This document shows positions 1 through 9,450 of a DNA stretch of 64,000 nucleotides, one piece after another. The translations under genes were made by a program, and so were the position numbers. Under the pieces are notes generated by a model. The model worked only from the letters and a program-made list of their open reading frames with translations. It did no database searches and was not told where the DNA came from. Position 1 is the first letter of the stretch; the number at the start of each line of letters is the position of its first letter. Origin of the DNA: Spirosoma endophyticum (GTDB lineage: Bacteria > Bacteroidota > Bacteroidia > Cytophagales > Spirosomataceae); NCBI RefSeq assembly GCF_900112365.1, contig NZ_FOLQ01000001.1, positions 1,116,001-1,180,000 on the forward strand, written 5' to 3'.

Positions 1-818
<818 letters not shown>

Positions 819-841
819 ACAGGAACATCTACACGGATCGA

Positions 842-1228
842 TCACAAAATCTGTACGATCTGAATATGATTGCCGCACGTATCGTCGAGTACGGCCAGCT
901 TTGCCGGACCCATTTGCGTTGGTGGCATACTGAACGTAACCCCCAGCTTCATCAGTCGCTCATATTCCTTATCGACGTCGTTAATATGGAACATTGTCAG
1001 GGGAATACCTGCATCAAAAAGGGCTTTTTGATACGTTTGAGCGGGTGCAAAGCCCAGGGGCTCCAACAGTAATTCAACGCCATCCTGTTCTTCGGCGGAC
1101 ACAACCGTTAACCACTTATGTTCGCCCATTGGAATTTCGGTTTTCTTGGCAAAACCCAGAATCGTTGTATAAAAGGCAAGGGCTTTGTCCTGGTCATCGA
1201 CCATTACGCTGGTGAGCTTAATTTTCAT
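842..1228 (-). CDS. VOC family protein (glyoxalase/bleomycin-resistance fold)
   Basis: A 128-residue single VOC module with the two beta-alpha-beta-beta-beta repeats: the first opens MKIKLTSVMVDDQDKALAFY and the second carries FHINDVDKEYERL and ends in DDTCGNHIQIVQI, where the metal-ligand Glu or Gln of this fold normally lies. Proteins of this size are usually dimeric dioxygenase, lyase or binding proteins; the substrate cannot be read. It is the last gene of a minus-strand run with the AraC-type regulator 50 bases upstream and the YjbR-like gene before it, so the regulator may control it. The ATG at 1228 fits the usual family start. Confidence 0.85.
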   Translation of the reverse strand: MKIKLTSVMVDDQDKALAFYTTILGFAKKTEIPMGEHKWLTVVSAEEQDGVELLLEPLGFAPAQTYQKALFDAGIPLTMFHINDVDKEYERLMKLGVTFSMPPTQMGPAKLAVLDDTCGNHIQIVQIL

Positions 1229-1278
1229 TCGACGTCTTTTTCCGTTTCATCAGCAAATCTCCGCAATAGTTTTTTGTC

Positions 1279-1704
1279 TCAATTCTTGAAAATTGCTTTT
1301 TTTCTATCCCTATACACAGCGGGCGTTACACTGGTCATTTTTTTGAATAAGCTGGTGAATGACGTAACGCTTTCAAAACCCACCCGATAGCAGATGTCGG
1401 CAATACGCGCGTCTGTTTCCAGAAAGTGTTTGGCCGCTTCCATCCGCACCGAAATTAGGTGCTGGTGTGGCGTCCTGCCATAAAGGGCTTTGAAACACCG
1501 GATAAAGTGAAATTTTGAATAAAAAGCTTCCAGCGCCATCGCATCCAGGTCAATAGGATCGGCGAAATGACGGTCAATGAACTGTTTCGCTTTTATAACC
1601 TGCTGAACTATATGGTCTTTTGGGTACCAATCCCGACTAATTTTCGCTACTGTTTCGGTGTAAAAGGTCATCGATTTTAAGGAAACTAGTTTTTCATTAT
1701 GCAT
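1279..1704 (-). CDS. AraC family transcriptional regulator, short form
   Basis: A 141-residue DNA-binding protein made almost only of the AraC/XylS domain. The first helix-turn-helix is near residues 50-75 (DLDAMALEAFYSKFHFIRCF), followed by the linker GRTPHQHLISVRMEAAKHFL and the second helix-turn-helix ending FTSLFKKMTSVTPAVYR, the typical family end. There is no sensor domain, only about 35 residues before the HTH. It starts three bases after the stop of the YjbR-like gene, so the two are almost certainly co-transcribed, with the VOC gene following. It is likely a local regulator of this operon; its ligand is unknown. Confidence 0.85.
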   Translation of the reverse strand: MHNEKLVSLKSMTFYTETVAKISRDWYPKDHIVQQVIKAKQFIDRHFADPIDLDAMALEAFYSKFHFIRCFKALYGRTPHQHLISVRMEAAKHFLETDARIADICYRVGFESVTSFTSLFKKMTSVTPAVYRDRKKAIFKN

Positions 1705-1707
1705 CGC

Positions 1708-2055
1708 TCACGCATAGCGGCTTCTGACCATCACAGAAAGCTTTTCAGGCGCTACCTCGCAATAAGCCATTGCCAGAGCGTCGACGAGTGTTTCTTCAGG
1801 CACTTTATGCAGGTTGATAAGTGTCCAGCCCTGTTTGCCCCACTTGTTTGGAACAGGGTAAATAACGGACGTATCGAATGACGAAAAAACATCCTGATCT
1901 ATTTCGGATAGTTTAACGCAGACCCGGTTTTCCTTCTCATTATACGTAGCAAATATCTTTTTACCCACCTTGAACGAGAGCTTTTCAGCATGAGCCTGTT
2001 CACTCGTTTCGGGAAGCGACAGCGCAATGTGTCGAATTGTTTCCAGGTCAATCAT
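1708..2055 (-). CDS. MmcQ/YjbR family protein
   Basis: A 115-residue protein of the MmcQ/YjbR fold (CyaY-like, often called DNA-binding). Visible family marks are the N-terminal LETIRHIALSLPETSEQAH, the central KLSFKVGKKIFATYNEKENR, and the C-terminal WTLINLHKVPEETLVDALAMAY followed by the closing helix. The biochemical role of the family is not settled. It is the first gene of a minus-strand operon with an AraC regulator (3 bases downstream) and a VOC protein; the same YjbR-next-to-regulator arrangement is common in bacteria. Confidence 0.85.
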   Translation of the reverse strand: MIDLETIRHIALSLPETSEQAHAEKLSFKVGKKIFATYNEKENRVCVKLSEIDQDVFSSFDTSVIYPVPNKWGKQGWTLINLHKVPEETLVDALAMAYCEVAPEKLSVMVRSRYA

Positions 2056-2375
2056 GTGTGTTTGTTACAAGTACGGCTACGTTGTTAAGATACGATTTTT
2101 TGCAGATATACTTTCCATAGCGATTTCCTCAAGCTTCATTGAACGATTCGACCAAGTTTTTGCACTAATCAGTAAAGTACTGATTTTTAACGACTTATTA
2201 ACAAAAAACTCATCTGATTATAATCTTGTATCCTCAGGTTTGCTTCGGCGATCGGCCCATTATCAGGAAAACGAATGAAACACAAATACTAGTAAGCAGT
2301 CATATTTATCTATTCACAATCAAGGCTGCCCACCTGTTTTTTTTATTTTTTGTTTCACTAATTCGTTCGATTCTT
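2056..2375. other. Divergent intergenic region
   Basis: About 320 bases lie between the YjbR-like gene (minus) and the secreted hypothetical gene (plus). The stretch is AT-rich with several T runs, for example just before base 2350, and must hold both promoters. I see no clear TAnnTTTG box and no coding signal. An in-frame extension of the plus gene back to 2226 exists but lies outside the signal peptide and is probably untranslated. Confidence 0.5.
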
Positions 2376-2966
2376 ATGAAAACTATCATGCTGGTAGCCA
2401 TTGCTACGCTACCTTTTTCGGCGCTCGCGCAACAAACCGCTACGTTCACTCCCTATCCTGATAACGGCATCTATCTATCCTCCGCCGATTTCTCTACCCG
2501 TAAATTGACCGACGGTTTCGACAGTAACCAGCCAGGCTATAGCTTACGGGAAGAGACCTTTCAACGGACGTTAAAGGTCGATCAGCCCAACGCGCCGGAA
2601 GCCAAATTTCCACTTGCTACGGTATGGGGAGAGCGAAAAGAAGGCGTCGATTATCGAAGCTTCGAGGGTGATTTATACCGCGTTGAACACACCGATCGGC
2701 TGTTTATCTACAGCAGGCCCACCAATGTCTGGATACCCGGTGGCGGATCAACCTATGCCAATACAGTGTACTACGTTAGTCGTGAGGCAAATTCACCGAT
2801 CCATCTGATCACCAGCGCTAACCTGGACGATATTTTCTATGATCAGCCCGACAAACGGGCCGCATTTGACAGACTCGATGAGTTGAGTAATCGCCCTTCT
2901 GGCCAGGCCCGAAAACTGATTACGTTGTTCTATAAACAGGATCAGCCAACTCACGCAGCAGAATAA
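2376..2966 (+). CDS. Secreted hypothetical protein
   Basis: The protein has 196 residues from the ATG at 2376; this start is chosen because it opens a clean signal peptide (MKTIMLVAIATLPFSALA, cleavage before QQT), while the longer in-frame version would bury it. The mature part has no motif I recognise. It contains a pattern seen in small Bacteroidota periplasmic proteins (ATVWGERKEGVDYRSFEG, then RLFIYSRP and YYVSREANSPIHLIT) that looks like a beta-rich module in which surface sequences describe an observed state, but no family is assigned. It is transcribed toward the PHP-GDPD gene and ends at a shared bidirectional terminator. Confidence 0.75.
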   Translation: MKTIMLVAIATLPFSALAQQTATFTPYPDNGIYLSSADFSTRKLTDGFDSNQPGYSLREETFQRTLKVDQPNAPEAKFPLATVWGERKEGVDYRSFEGDLYRVEHTDRLFIYSRPTNVWIPGGGSTYANTVYYVSREANSPIHLITSANLDDIFYDQPDKRAAFDRLDELSNRPSGQARKLITLFYKQDQPTHAAE

Positions 2967-2978
2967 AAGCTCATTTAT

Positions 2979-3020
2979 AAAATGACTTGCCCCCGCATTA
3001 ATGCGGGGGCAAGTCATTTT
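2979..3020. terminator. Perfect bidirectional terminator hairpin
   Basis: A 42-base perfect palindrome with a GC-rich core (CTTGCCCCCGCAT and its complement), flanked by AAAA on the left and TTTT on the right. It sits between two convergent genes and can end transcription from both sides. The last bases overlap the stop codon (3019-3021) of the minus-strand gene. Confidence 0.9.
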
Positions 3021-4992
3021 ATCTTTCTGCCTTCTCAATACCCTTGGGTTGAAGAAAAAAATCGCGAGCCATTACCAATTGGTCAGTACTGATGAAATCG
3101 ACACCTGCCTCGCGCAGTTTAGCCCATACAACGGGATATTCGGGACTAGCCCAAAGGCGTAGTTTTTTCCCTTCCTTGTGCGCACGTTCAGCCAGTTGAT
3201 GCAACTTCTGGAACTCAGCAGCAGGCATCTCGGCTGTTCCCCGCCAGGTCAACTGATTTTTGTACGCATCGCTGATTATGGGCATGACCGCCGGACTATA
3301 TCCTTTTCCCAGATCATCAGGTCGTCCATCTACAGACAGCAGCCGTTGGCTGGCCTTTACAAGGGTCGGTATTGGGCGATTACCCGACAGCACAATGGAG
3401 ATAATCCCCGGTTTATTTTCAGTTCGGTTACCCGTTGTCAATAAGGAACGATAGCGTTGCAGGAGTTTATTCAACGCCTGATACGTACTGTCTGCCTGTG
3501 TTTTAGCATCGATCATCAGGTAAAATGATCCCTTATGACCGGCTAGTGCCTGACCACCGTTCTGCCGGATTCGCTCGGCGAGCGGCTTGAGATACAGATT
3601 TTCGAGCGTAGACGCCGGATTCTTGAACGTCGGGCGATCGTGTGCCACATACAACGTATCATCAATCAGGTGTACATCTGCTTCGACACTGGCAAACCCA
3701 TTATCGAGCGCGTCCCAGAGCGGGCGCGACTGCTCGTAGTCGTTATGCGCGTGACCGAAAGGCAGCGGCACGACGCCAGCCAGTGGCTGCGGAACCAGCT
3801 TTTGCGCAATGGGTTGTGTCCAGGCCGTTTCCACCGCGTCGGCGGCCCGATCAATCTGCATATATGGGTTGTATTTGGGCTTATTGGAAATGACCTTCGC
3901 CCGAACCAGCAGAACATCATCCGATAGTGTATAGGTCGCTGCGGTATCGGCGACTTCCCGTAATAATTCAGCCTGTTGCCGGCCTTTTTTAATCCCAAAA
4001 AACTGAATGCGATACGTTATGCCAGGTTCGGTTTTAACCCGCACCGTCAGCGTATTTCCGGCTTGTGGCAGTTGGGTCAATGTAACACCCGACGTAGTAT
4101 AGAATCGCCCGGCTTCCATTGCTTCGATGAGGGCTTTAGGCGTCAGTTCAGCCGCATTGACCATGACCCAGCTCCGTCCCGAATTGCTAAACTCTGGTCC
4201 GAAAAAGTAATAATTGTGGCTATCGTCGGTGCCAAGCCCGTACATGAGCGGGCGGCCTTGTTGCAGAAAATGAAGGTTAATTTTATCCCACATCGACTCG
4301 GTGCCTTCGTGAGTACTATCGCCGTAATTGTTGACCAGGTGATGACCGTTGAACACTTCAAAAAATCGCTCAAACCGAAGTTGCATCAGGTCCTGCGCCG
4401 TAACAGCGTAGTAAAAATTAGGATGGTTAATGTGCGGAAACATGGGCTGCCCCGTCAGCCGCCGTTGCGCAACCACCAGGTCAATGTTATTCTGAATCAC
4501 CTCGGCTACACTGTTGCCAAATTGTGGCCGGATGAGATTCTTTACGTTTGTAACGTTAATATGAATTGGCTTACCCTTGTAGCTGGTCGAAAGTTCTTCA
4601 TTTTTGAGAATCAGGAATTTGCCCGGCTCTTCAAACTGGCCTCGGTATTCCTCCAGTTTTTTCAGACGGACTTTTAGCGAATCATTGGGTCCTTTCTGGT
4701 ACGTTACCCAATCGGGGCCGAAGGTGCGCAGGTAGCGATCAAACGTTCGTCGGCGGTCTTTCTGGTGCGGCACATTTACCCACTTCTCGACATCCTGCAA
4801 AATATTATGATCCGATAAGCCCACAAAATGATAGCCTTCGGCCTTGTACCAATTCATAATCATCTCGGGATAATCGTCGCCATCACTCCAGAGAGAATGC
4901 GTATGCAAATTACCTTTATACCAGTTTTGTGCCTGTGTGCCAGAAACGAGCAAGCAGATTAAAAGCAGCGTTAAACAGACGTTTTTTCTCAT
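3019..4992 (-). CDS. Secreted PHP-domain protein fused to a GDPD-like phosphodiesterase domain
   Basis: A 657-residue exported protein (signal peptide ending GTQAQ, residue 22). Residues about 24-330 form a PHP metal-dependent phosphoesterase domain: HTH (H30, H32) with SDG, GLSDHN near residue 60 and GLGTDDSH further on. A linker region of beta type follows. From about residue 405 there is a glycerophosphodiester phosphodiesterase/AIM6-like TIM barrel with GHAHNDY, the acidic EADVHL and AHDRPT, ending with LREAGVDFISTDQL. Both parts would cleave phosphoester bonds, probably in the periplasm. It stands alone between two terminator or intergenic regions; the serine hydrolase upstream is 88 bases away in the same direction. 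The start at 4992 is fixed by the signal peptide. Confidence 0.85.
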   Translation of the reverse strand: MRKNVCLTLLLICLLVSGTQAQNWYKGNLHTHSLWSDGDDYPEMIMNWYKAEGYHFVGLSDHNILQDVEKWVNVPHQKDRRRTFDRYLRTFGPDWVTYQKGPNDSLKVRLKKLEEYRGQFEEPGKFLILKNEELSTSYKGKPIHINVTNVKNLIRPQFGNSVAEVIQNNIDLVVAQRRLTGQPMFPHINHPNFYYAVTAQDLMQLRFERFFEVFNGHHLVNNYGDSTHEGTESMWDKINLHFLQQGRPLMYGLGTDDSHNYYFFGPEFSNSGRSWVMVNAAELTPKALIEAMEAGRFYTTSGVTLTQLPQAGNTLTVRVKTEPGITYRIQFFGIKKGRQQAELLREVADTAATYTLSDDVLLVRAKVISNKPKYNPYMQIDRAADAVETAWTQPIAQKLVPQPLAGVVPLPFGHAHNDYEQSRPLWDALDNGFASVEADVHLIDDTLYVAHDRPTFKNPASTLENLYLKPLAERIRQNGGQALAGHKGSFYLMIDAKTQADSTYQALNKLLQRYRSLLTTGNRTENKPGIISIVLSGNRPIPTLVKASQRLLSVDGRPDDLGKGYSPAVMPIISDAYKNQLTWRGTAEMPAAEFQKLHQLAERAHKEGKKLRLWASPEYPVVWAKLREAGVDFISTDQLVMARDFFLQPKGIEKAER

Positions 4993-5080
4993 AAAGCCAG
5001 GAATTCAGCTGACGCAGACGGGCCGTTTATACGTCAGGTTACGCTTTTGAAAGGCTGGGACGAAAAAAACTACCCAACGC

Positions 5081-6190
5081 CTATTCAACCAGCGCCTGTA
5101 TCTCCTTCAGAATTACCGGCATTTTTTCGTCGGCGTTATTACAAAGCAGGATAATGGTTCGATCGGCATCGATGTAGCGAATAATCTGATTTTTGTAACC
5201 CGGGTTACTCCCACTGTGGCGCACGACTCTTCCAAGTCTGGCACTCTGCGCCAATTCCCAGCCAAACCCATAGGGCGATGAAGAACCATCGTTCAAGTGG
5301 GCCGCCATAAACGCGTCGCTTAGTGTTTTCTGGTTCACCAGATGATTGCCGTATAAGGCCCGATCCCATTTCAGCAAATCATCAGATGTAGCACTCATAC
5401 GACCCGGCCCTTTTCGATTACCCAGCCAGATTGCGTAGTTGGATTCTGGAAACGTCTCGGCGCGGACGTAGCGTTTTTTTTCTGGAACATACAAATGCCC
5501 CCACGCCATATCGGTCAGTTTGTTTTTTTCTTCCTGAGTGCGAATGTCCGTATGCGTCATGTTGAGCGGCTTGAAAATACGGGCCCGGCAAAAATCAATG
5601 AAATCCTGTCCCGACACTTTTTCGGTAATACTGGCCAGTAGCATATAGCCCGTATTGCTATACGCGTATTTTGCGCCTGGCTCAGCTAATTTGGGCGGGT
5701 GGTATTGAATCAGATAGGCAATATTATCGGCGTTATTGGCCACTTTGGTCTTGTCCCAATGTTTGTCCATAACATCCTGGTAATCGGGCAAGCCCGACGT
5801 ATGATTGAGCAGATGCCGGATGGTAATGCCTGGATACGGCAGGCCCGGCAGGTATTTCTCGATCAGGTCATCATACGACAGTTTCCCTTCCTGCTTCAGC
5901 ATCATAATTGTCATGGCTGTAAACTGTTTCGAAATAGACGCCAATTCAAACACAGAAGCCGTTGTCATATGCTCGCGCGTCTCGAAGTTTTTGTACCCGA
6001 ACGCCTTATCATAAACAGGTTTTCCTTTATCAGCAATCAGCACGACGCCACTGAATTCGGGAAACTCCCTGAACAAAGAATCGAGTTGGCCTCCCAGAAA
6101 AGCAAACGAAATTGGCTGCCTGGCAGGTGGCCGACTACAGGTGGCGAAAACGAGCGGTAAGCAAGCGAAGACGATAGGTAAGTAGCGCAT
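5081..6190 (-). CDS. Beta-lactamase-family serine hydrolase (class C fold)
   Basis: A 369-residue exported enzyme of the beta-lactamase/AmpH-like family. The nucleophile motif is SISK (S85, K88), the second motif YSN (Y177) and the third HSGSNPGY near residue 335. The N terminus has a hydrophobic segment ending in Cys18, so it may be a lipoprotein although the lipobox (VFATC) is imperfect. Such proteins are D-amino-peptidases or esterases more often than true beta-lactamases. It lies upstream of the PHP-GDPD gene on the same strand and could be co-transcribed with it. Confidence 0.88.
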   Translation of the reverse strand: MRYLPIVFACLPLVFATCSRPPARQPISFAFLGGQLDSLFREFPEFSGVVLIADKGKPVYDKAFGYKNFETREHMTTASVFELASISKQFTAMTIMMLKQEGKLSYDDLIEKYLPGLPYPGITIRHLLNHTSGLPDYQDVMDKHWDKTKVANNADNIAYLIQYHPPKLAEPGAKYAYSNTGYMLLASITEKVSGQDFIDFCRARIFKPLNMTHTDIRTQEEKNKLTDMAWGHLYVPEKKRYVRAETFPESNYAIWLGNRKGPGRMSATSDDLLKWDRALYGNHLVNQKTLSDAFMAAHLNDGSSSPYGFGWELAQSARLGRVVRHSGSNPGYKNQIIRYIDADRTIILLCNNADEKMPVILKEIQALVE

Positions 6191-6307
6191 AGATTAATTA
6201 GACAGTATGTAGATGAGTGAGGTAACTAAAAATAGCGATTCCCTCTTTACGTACTTTCTAGCTATCCTTATCTTCTTGACTACCTTCCTTTCTTTGTAGA
6301 TTTCGTC

Positions 6308-7135
6308 CTATTGGTCCGCTTCGCGGTGGCGTATCTCATGATAGGCATCCTCATTCATACCCAATTTCCAGTAGGCCGCTACGTGGAGTTCATGAGCCGC
6401 AAGCTGGTATCGCATCTTTAGGTAATCCCGAATTTCCTTGGCCGTCGACACTTCCGTGGCTACCCAAACAAAGCGGATTTCCGCCCGCCCGTCTGGCACC
6501 GAAGTCGACCGAATAGCCTGTTGTAGCAGGGTACTTTTGCCCGCTTCCAGGCCATTTCGATGCAGCCACCGAACCTGAATATCGGCCTCGAAGTCTAGCG
6601 CCTGCTCTTCAGCTGCATCGGGAACTTCAATGAAGGCCAGCCCCTTTGCCGTAGCCGGTAAAAGCTCCAGAATAGCGCCGATGGCCGGCAGCGCCGTTTG
6701 ATCACCTGCGAGCAGATACCAGTCCGCTTCACGATACGAAACGCCGGGACGTAATGCGATGCCCAGGTAATTGCCGAGTTGAACGTTTGTGGCCCAGGCC
6801 GACGCCGGACCTTCGTCACCGTGCAGGACAAAGTCAATGGCCAATTCACCCGTTTCCGGCTCAAAGGACCGCACGGTGTACGTTCGAACCGCTGGGCGGC
6901 CTTCTTCGGGTGGTGGCAAGAGCTGGCCAGCCCCATCAAAAGTTGGCAATAGAGGTTTTTCCTGACCGGGCTGGGGAAGCAGTATTTTAAGGTGAATGCC
7001 GGGCATCAACCCATGCAAACCAATAAGGCCATCGGCAGCCACCGTGATTCGGCGCATGTGTGGTGTTACGTCCGTAATCTGAACAACCTGCACCATTTCA
7101 ACTAAAATCTGTCGCGTCGGTCGGTTCTGAGCCAT
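6308..7135 (-). CDS. Siderophore-interacting protein (FAD-linked ferric reductase)
   Basis: A 275-residue cytoplasmic flavoprotein of the SIP/ViuB family, which reduces ferric siderophores with NAD(P)H. The N-terminal FAD-binding barrel contains TPHMRRITVA, then RTYTVRSFEPETGELAIDFV, the classic RxYT motif, and HGDEGPASAWA; the C-terminal SIP domain contains WYLLAGDQTALPAIGAILE and ends with the SIP pattern YWKLGMNEDAYHE. I place the start at ATG 7135 (MAQNRPTRQ); an in-frame ATG at 7201 would add 22 poorly conserved residues. No siderophore receptor is near. Confidence 0.88.
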   Translation of the reverse strand: MAQNRPTRQILVEMVQVVQITDVTPHMRRITVAADGLIGLHGLMPGIHLKILLPQPGQEKPLLPTFDGAGQLLPPPEEGRPAVRTYTVRSFEPETGELAIDFVLHGDEGPASAWATNVQLGNYLGIALRPGVSYREADWYLLAGDQTALPAIGAILELLPATAKGLAFIEVPDAAEEQALDFEADIQVRWLHRNGLEAGKSTLLQQAIRSTSVPDGRAEIRFVWVATEVSTAKEIRDYLKMRYQLAAHELHVAAYWKLGMNEDAYHEIRHREADQ

Positions 7136-7249
7136 GCTATGTATGAATTTATTATTTAGAACAAATCTAAACAAATTTCGATAAATAAGCCGAAACAGCA
7201 CGACTAGAATGAATATACCCTATTTCAGTAAAGTTTTAGGCTAAATTTC

Positions 7250-7282
7250 TTGCGGCACATTTAGTTGCGGTAAATACCTTTG
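7250..7282 (+). promoter_or_regulatory. Putative Bacteroidota-type promoter of the HipA-like gene
   Basis: TACCTTTG at 7275-7282 matches the TAnnTTTG -7 box of Bacteroidota; a TTG at 7250-7252 lies 22 bases upstream as a possible -33 box. It is 41 bases before the GTG start at 7324. The match is by eye only. Confidence 0.45.
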
Positions 7283-7323
7283 ACAAAGTTTAGACCTTTA
7301 GCCATGTTTAACGTTCTTCCCTT

Positions 7324-8121
7324 GTGTCTAGTCATCAACCTCAGCTCAGAACCGTCAATGTAACGCGCTACGTTACACCCCTGCGCGAAGGCGGCTCACT
7401 GCCGGCCATTGTCGAGGCAGACGACGATTTCTTATACGTAGTAAAGTTTCGCGGAGCGGGGCAAGGCACGAAAGCGCTCATTGCGGAGCTTATTTCCGGT
7501 GAAATTGCCCGCGTGCTTGGCTTGCGGGTACCCGAAATTGTGTTTATCAATCTTGATGAAGCCTTTGGACGTACGGAGCCGGATGAAGAAATCCAGGATT
7601 TGCTACGGGCCAGTGAAGGGCTGAATCTGGCACTTCATTACCTCTCCGGAGCCATCACATTCGATGCCCTGGTCACAAAAGTCGATGCCAAACTGGCTTC
7701 ACAAATTGTTTGGCTGGATTGCCTGATCACGAATGTGGATCGTACCGCCCGCAACACTAATATGCTCATGTGGCATAAAGAACTATGGTTGATCGACCAC
7801 GGCGCATCGCTCTACTTTCATCATTCCTGGCAAAGTTGGGAAGAACAGAGCCGGCGGCCGTTTGTTCAGGTCAAAGACCATGTATTGCTCCCGCAAGCAA
7901 CTGAACTTGAGAGTATTGACGCTGAGTTTCGTCAGCTCCTCACACCCGAGCGTATCCAGGCCATTGTTTCAGTAGTTCCCGATGACTGGCTTATGGACGG
8001 CTCATCTACGGAATCGGCCGAAGAAAAGCGGCAGGTTTATTTTCAGTTTTTAACGGCCCGGGTCGCCACCTCAGAAACGTTTGTCAAGTATGCAATCGAT
8101 GCCCGAAAAGCACTTGTTTGA
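7324..8121 (+). CDS. HipA-like kinase (HipA_2 type)
   Basis: A 265-residue protein of the small HipA-like kinase family. It keeps the kinase marks: VVKFRGAGQGTKALIAE in the nucleotide-binding region, then WLDCLITNVDRTARNTNML (the NxDR..N.N catalytic loop) and LIDHGASL (the metal-binding DHG). It lacks the N-terminal subdomain of E. coli HipA. The start is GTG at 7324; no in-frame ATG lies nearby. The next gene (DUF3037) overlaps its 3' end, a pairing that recurs in many bacteria, so the two products probably act together. There is no HipB-type antitoxin in front, so calling it a toxin would be unsupported. Confidence 0.85.
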   Translation: MSSHQPQLRTVNVTRYVTPLREGGSLPAIVEADDDFLYVVKFRGAGQGTKALIAELISGEIARVLGLRVPEIVFINLDEAFGRTEPDEEIQDLLRASEGLNLALHYLSGAITFDALVTKVDAKLASQIVWLDCLITNVDRTARNTNMLMWHKELWLIDHGASLYFHHSWQSWEEQSRRPFVQVKDHVLLPQATELESIDAEFRQLLTPERIQAIVSVVPDDWLMDGSSTESAEEKRQVYFQFLTARVATSETFVKYAIDARKALV

Positions 8122-8482
8122 GTATGCGGTTATCCGCGTCGTGCCGCGCGTCGAACGCGAAGAATTTCTCAACGTTGGCGTTATTCTCTACTGCTCCGCA
8201 CAAGGCTTCCTGCAGACGATGTTTATGCTGGATGAGAACCGGCTCCGCGCTTTCTCGGGCGACCTGGACATCCTTGAACTGGACGAACGGCTTCGTGCTT
8301 TCGAGCGAATTTGTGCGGGTCGTGCTAAAGGCGGAACCATTGGTCAACTACCAATAGCCTCGCGTTTCCGCTGGCTCACGGCCACCCGTAGCACCATTGT
8401 GCAAACCTCATCCGTACACCCTGGCTTATGCACGAATGCCGGAGAAACCCTCGCCCGGCTGTTTGCCCAACTCGTTCAATAG
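8099..8482 (+). CDS. DUF3037 domain protein
   Basis: A 127-residue protein from the ATG at 8099 (MPEKHLFEYAVIRVVPRVE); an in-frame ATG at 8090 and a TTG at 8081 are alternatives. It is recognised by the DUF3037 opening EYAVIRVVPRVEREEFLNVGVILYC and the later GRAKGGTIGQLPIASRFRWLTATRSTIVQTS. The function of DUF3037 is unknown. It overlaps the HipA-like kinase gene by 23 bases, so translation is probably coupled, and it may be a partner or substrate of that kinase. Confidence 0.85.
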   Translation: MPEKHLFEYAVIRVVPRVEREEFLNVGVILYCSAQGFLQTMFMLDENRLRAFSGDLDILELDERLRAFERICAGRAKGGTIGQLPIASRFRWLTATRSTIVQTSSVHPGLCTNAGETLARLFAQLVQ

Positions 8483-8958
8483 TCGCCTTCCATTTACGTA
8501 CGTTTGGGTTAGATCGTCCTGTAGCCCGATTTGATTCCCTGTTCAGCGACATCTGGACAGTTACTAAAACAGATCGCTCCGAATCGGAGCGATCTGAATG
8601 CATTCTTAGCAAGTTAATATTGAGAGGCTACACAGCCTCTGGAGCATATACGATAATAAGATATACAGCGATTGTCCAGTAACTATATATTATCACAATC
8701 ACCAAAACGGTTTATCAGCAACTGACTGGCAATCAGATTTCAACTCTACACCCAGATCTAACATATACAATTACTGGCCTGGTTGGCAGGAGAAACCAGC
8801 GTTCCTTAACCAAATTAGTTTCTGTCGTCTTTTCTGGGACGTTACATGGAGTATTCAATCGATTTTACCCCGTCTAAAAATTATCTTTTCTGTCGAATCT
8901 GTTCTGCCACTGTGTATATTTAAGTCACAGAATTTCTTCACCTTATCTCAAAAAAGCC
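8483..8958. other. Intergenic region without a gene
   Basis: About 476 bases follow the HipA/DUF3037 pair. They hold one clear palindrome (8570-8596) and otherwise AT-rich sequence with no convincing reading frame on either strand. The promoter of the small gene at 8959 must lie here; TATATTT near 8916 is close to but not a full TAnnTTTG box. Confidence 0.5.
8570..8596. repeat. Palindrome downstream of the HipA/DUF3037 pair
   Basis: A perfect inverted repeat with 13-base arms (CAGATCGCTCCGA and its complement) around a single central base. There is no T run after it, so it fits an operator or an RNA hairpin better than a classical terminator. It lies about 88 bases after the DUF3037 stop. 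Confidence 0.6.
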
Positions 8959-9279
8959 ATGGAAGCAAACGACTACGATTTTGAAGAAAAATGGAAGCAA
9001 TTTGAAGAAACGGGTAAAGAGTTATCCGGGACAATCGGTGCGGTGGCAGGCACGTTGATAGGTATCTCCGTATTAGGTCTAAGCGCCCCCGTGCTGTACT
9101 TTACCAAGAGAGCCGCTGGAAAAGAATCATCGGATGCCCTCAGAGAAACAGGTGCTAAAGTCGTGGAAAAGACCAAATGGATGAGCGAGTTTGGGCGGTT
9201 CACTGGAAAGAAGTTTGGCCCCAAAATTTTAGGAACTGTGCTATTCGGCGTAACAGGCTTGCTTTCCAGCGAAGAATAA
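8959..9279 (+). CDS. Small hypothetical protein with hydrophobic segments
   Basis: A 106-residue protein with an acidic, aromatic N terminus (EANDYDFEEKWKQFEE), a Gly-rich hydrophobic stretch at about residues 24-48 (GAVAGTLIGISVLGLSAP), a charged middle (KESSDALRETGAKVVEKTK) and a second hydrophobic tail (ILGTVLFGVTGLL). It may insert in or sit on a membrane. I do not recognise a family. It stands alone between two non-coding stretches. Codon use and a clean ATG support that it is real. Confidence 0.6.
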   Translation: MEANDYDFEEKWKQFEETGKELSGTIGAVAGTLIGISVLGLSAPVLYFTKRAAGKESSDALRETGAKVVEKTKWMSEFGRFTGKKFGPKILGTVLFGVTGLLSSEE

Positions 9280-9409
9280 TAGCATCAAATTCAAAACACA
9301 TGAGTAGCTTTCATTCGTTTTTTGTCGAAGAGCTGGTTAGTTGACTTGTAGCTCTGCCTGGAGCAGCCTGGTTCCGAAAGTCACTTCTGGTGACATTGGC
9401 CGATAGCCT

Positions 9410-9417
9410 TATATTTG
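9410..9417 (+). promoter_or_regulatory. Putative -7 promoter box
   Basis: TATATTTG matches TAnnTTTG and lies 33 bases before the ATG at 9451 of the serine hydrolase gene. No well-placed -33 TTTG is seen. Confidence 0.35.
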
Positions 9418-9450
9418 CAATTTTATCGGGTCAGTCGTATTTTGTTGACT

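Noticed and set aside
3976..4677. 233-codon plus-strand frame
   Set aside because: It is antisense to the PHP-GDPD gene, whose motifs are clear; a shadow frame.
7324..8482. HipA-like gene as a complete toxin-antitoxin locus
   Set aside because: There is no HipB-like DNA-binding antitoxin in front; DUF3037 is not known to be one.
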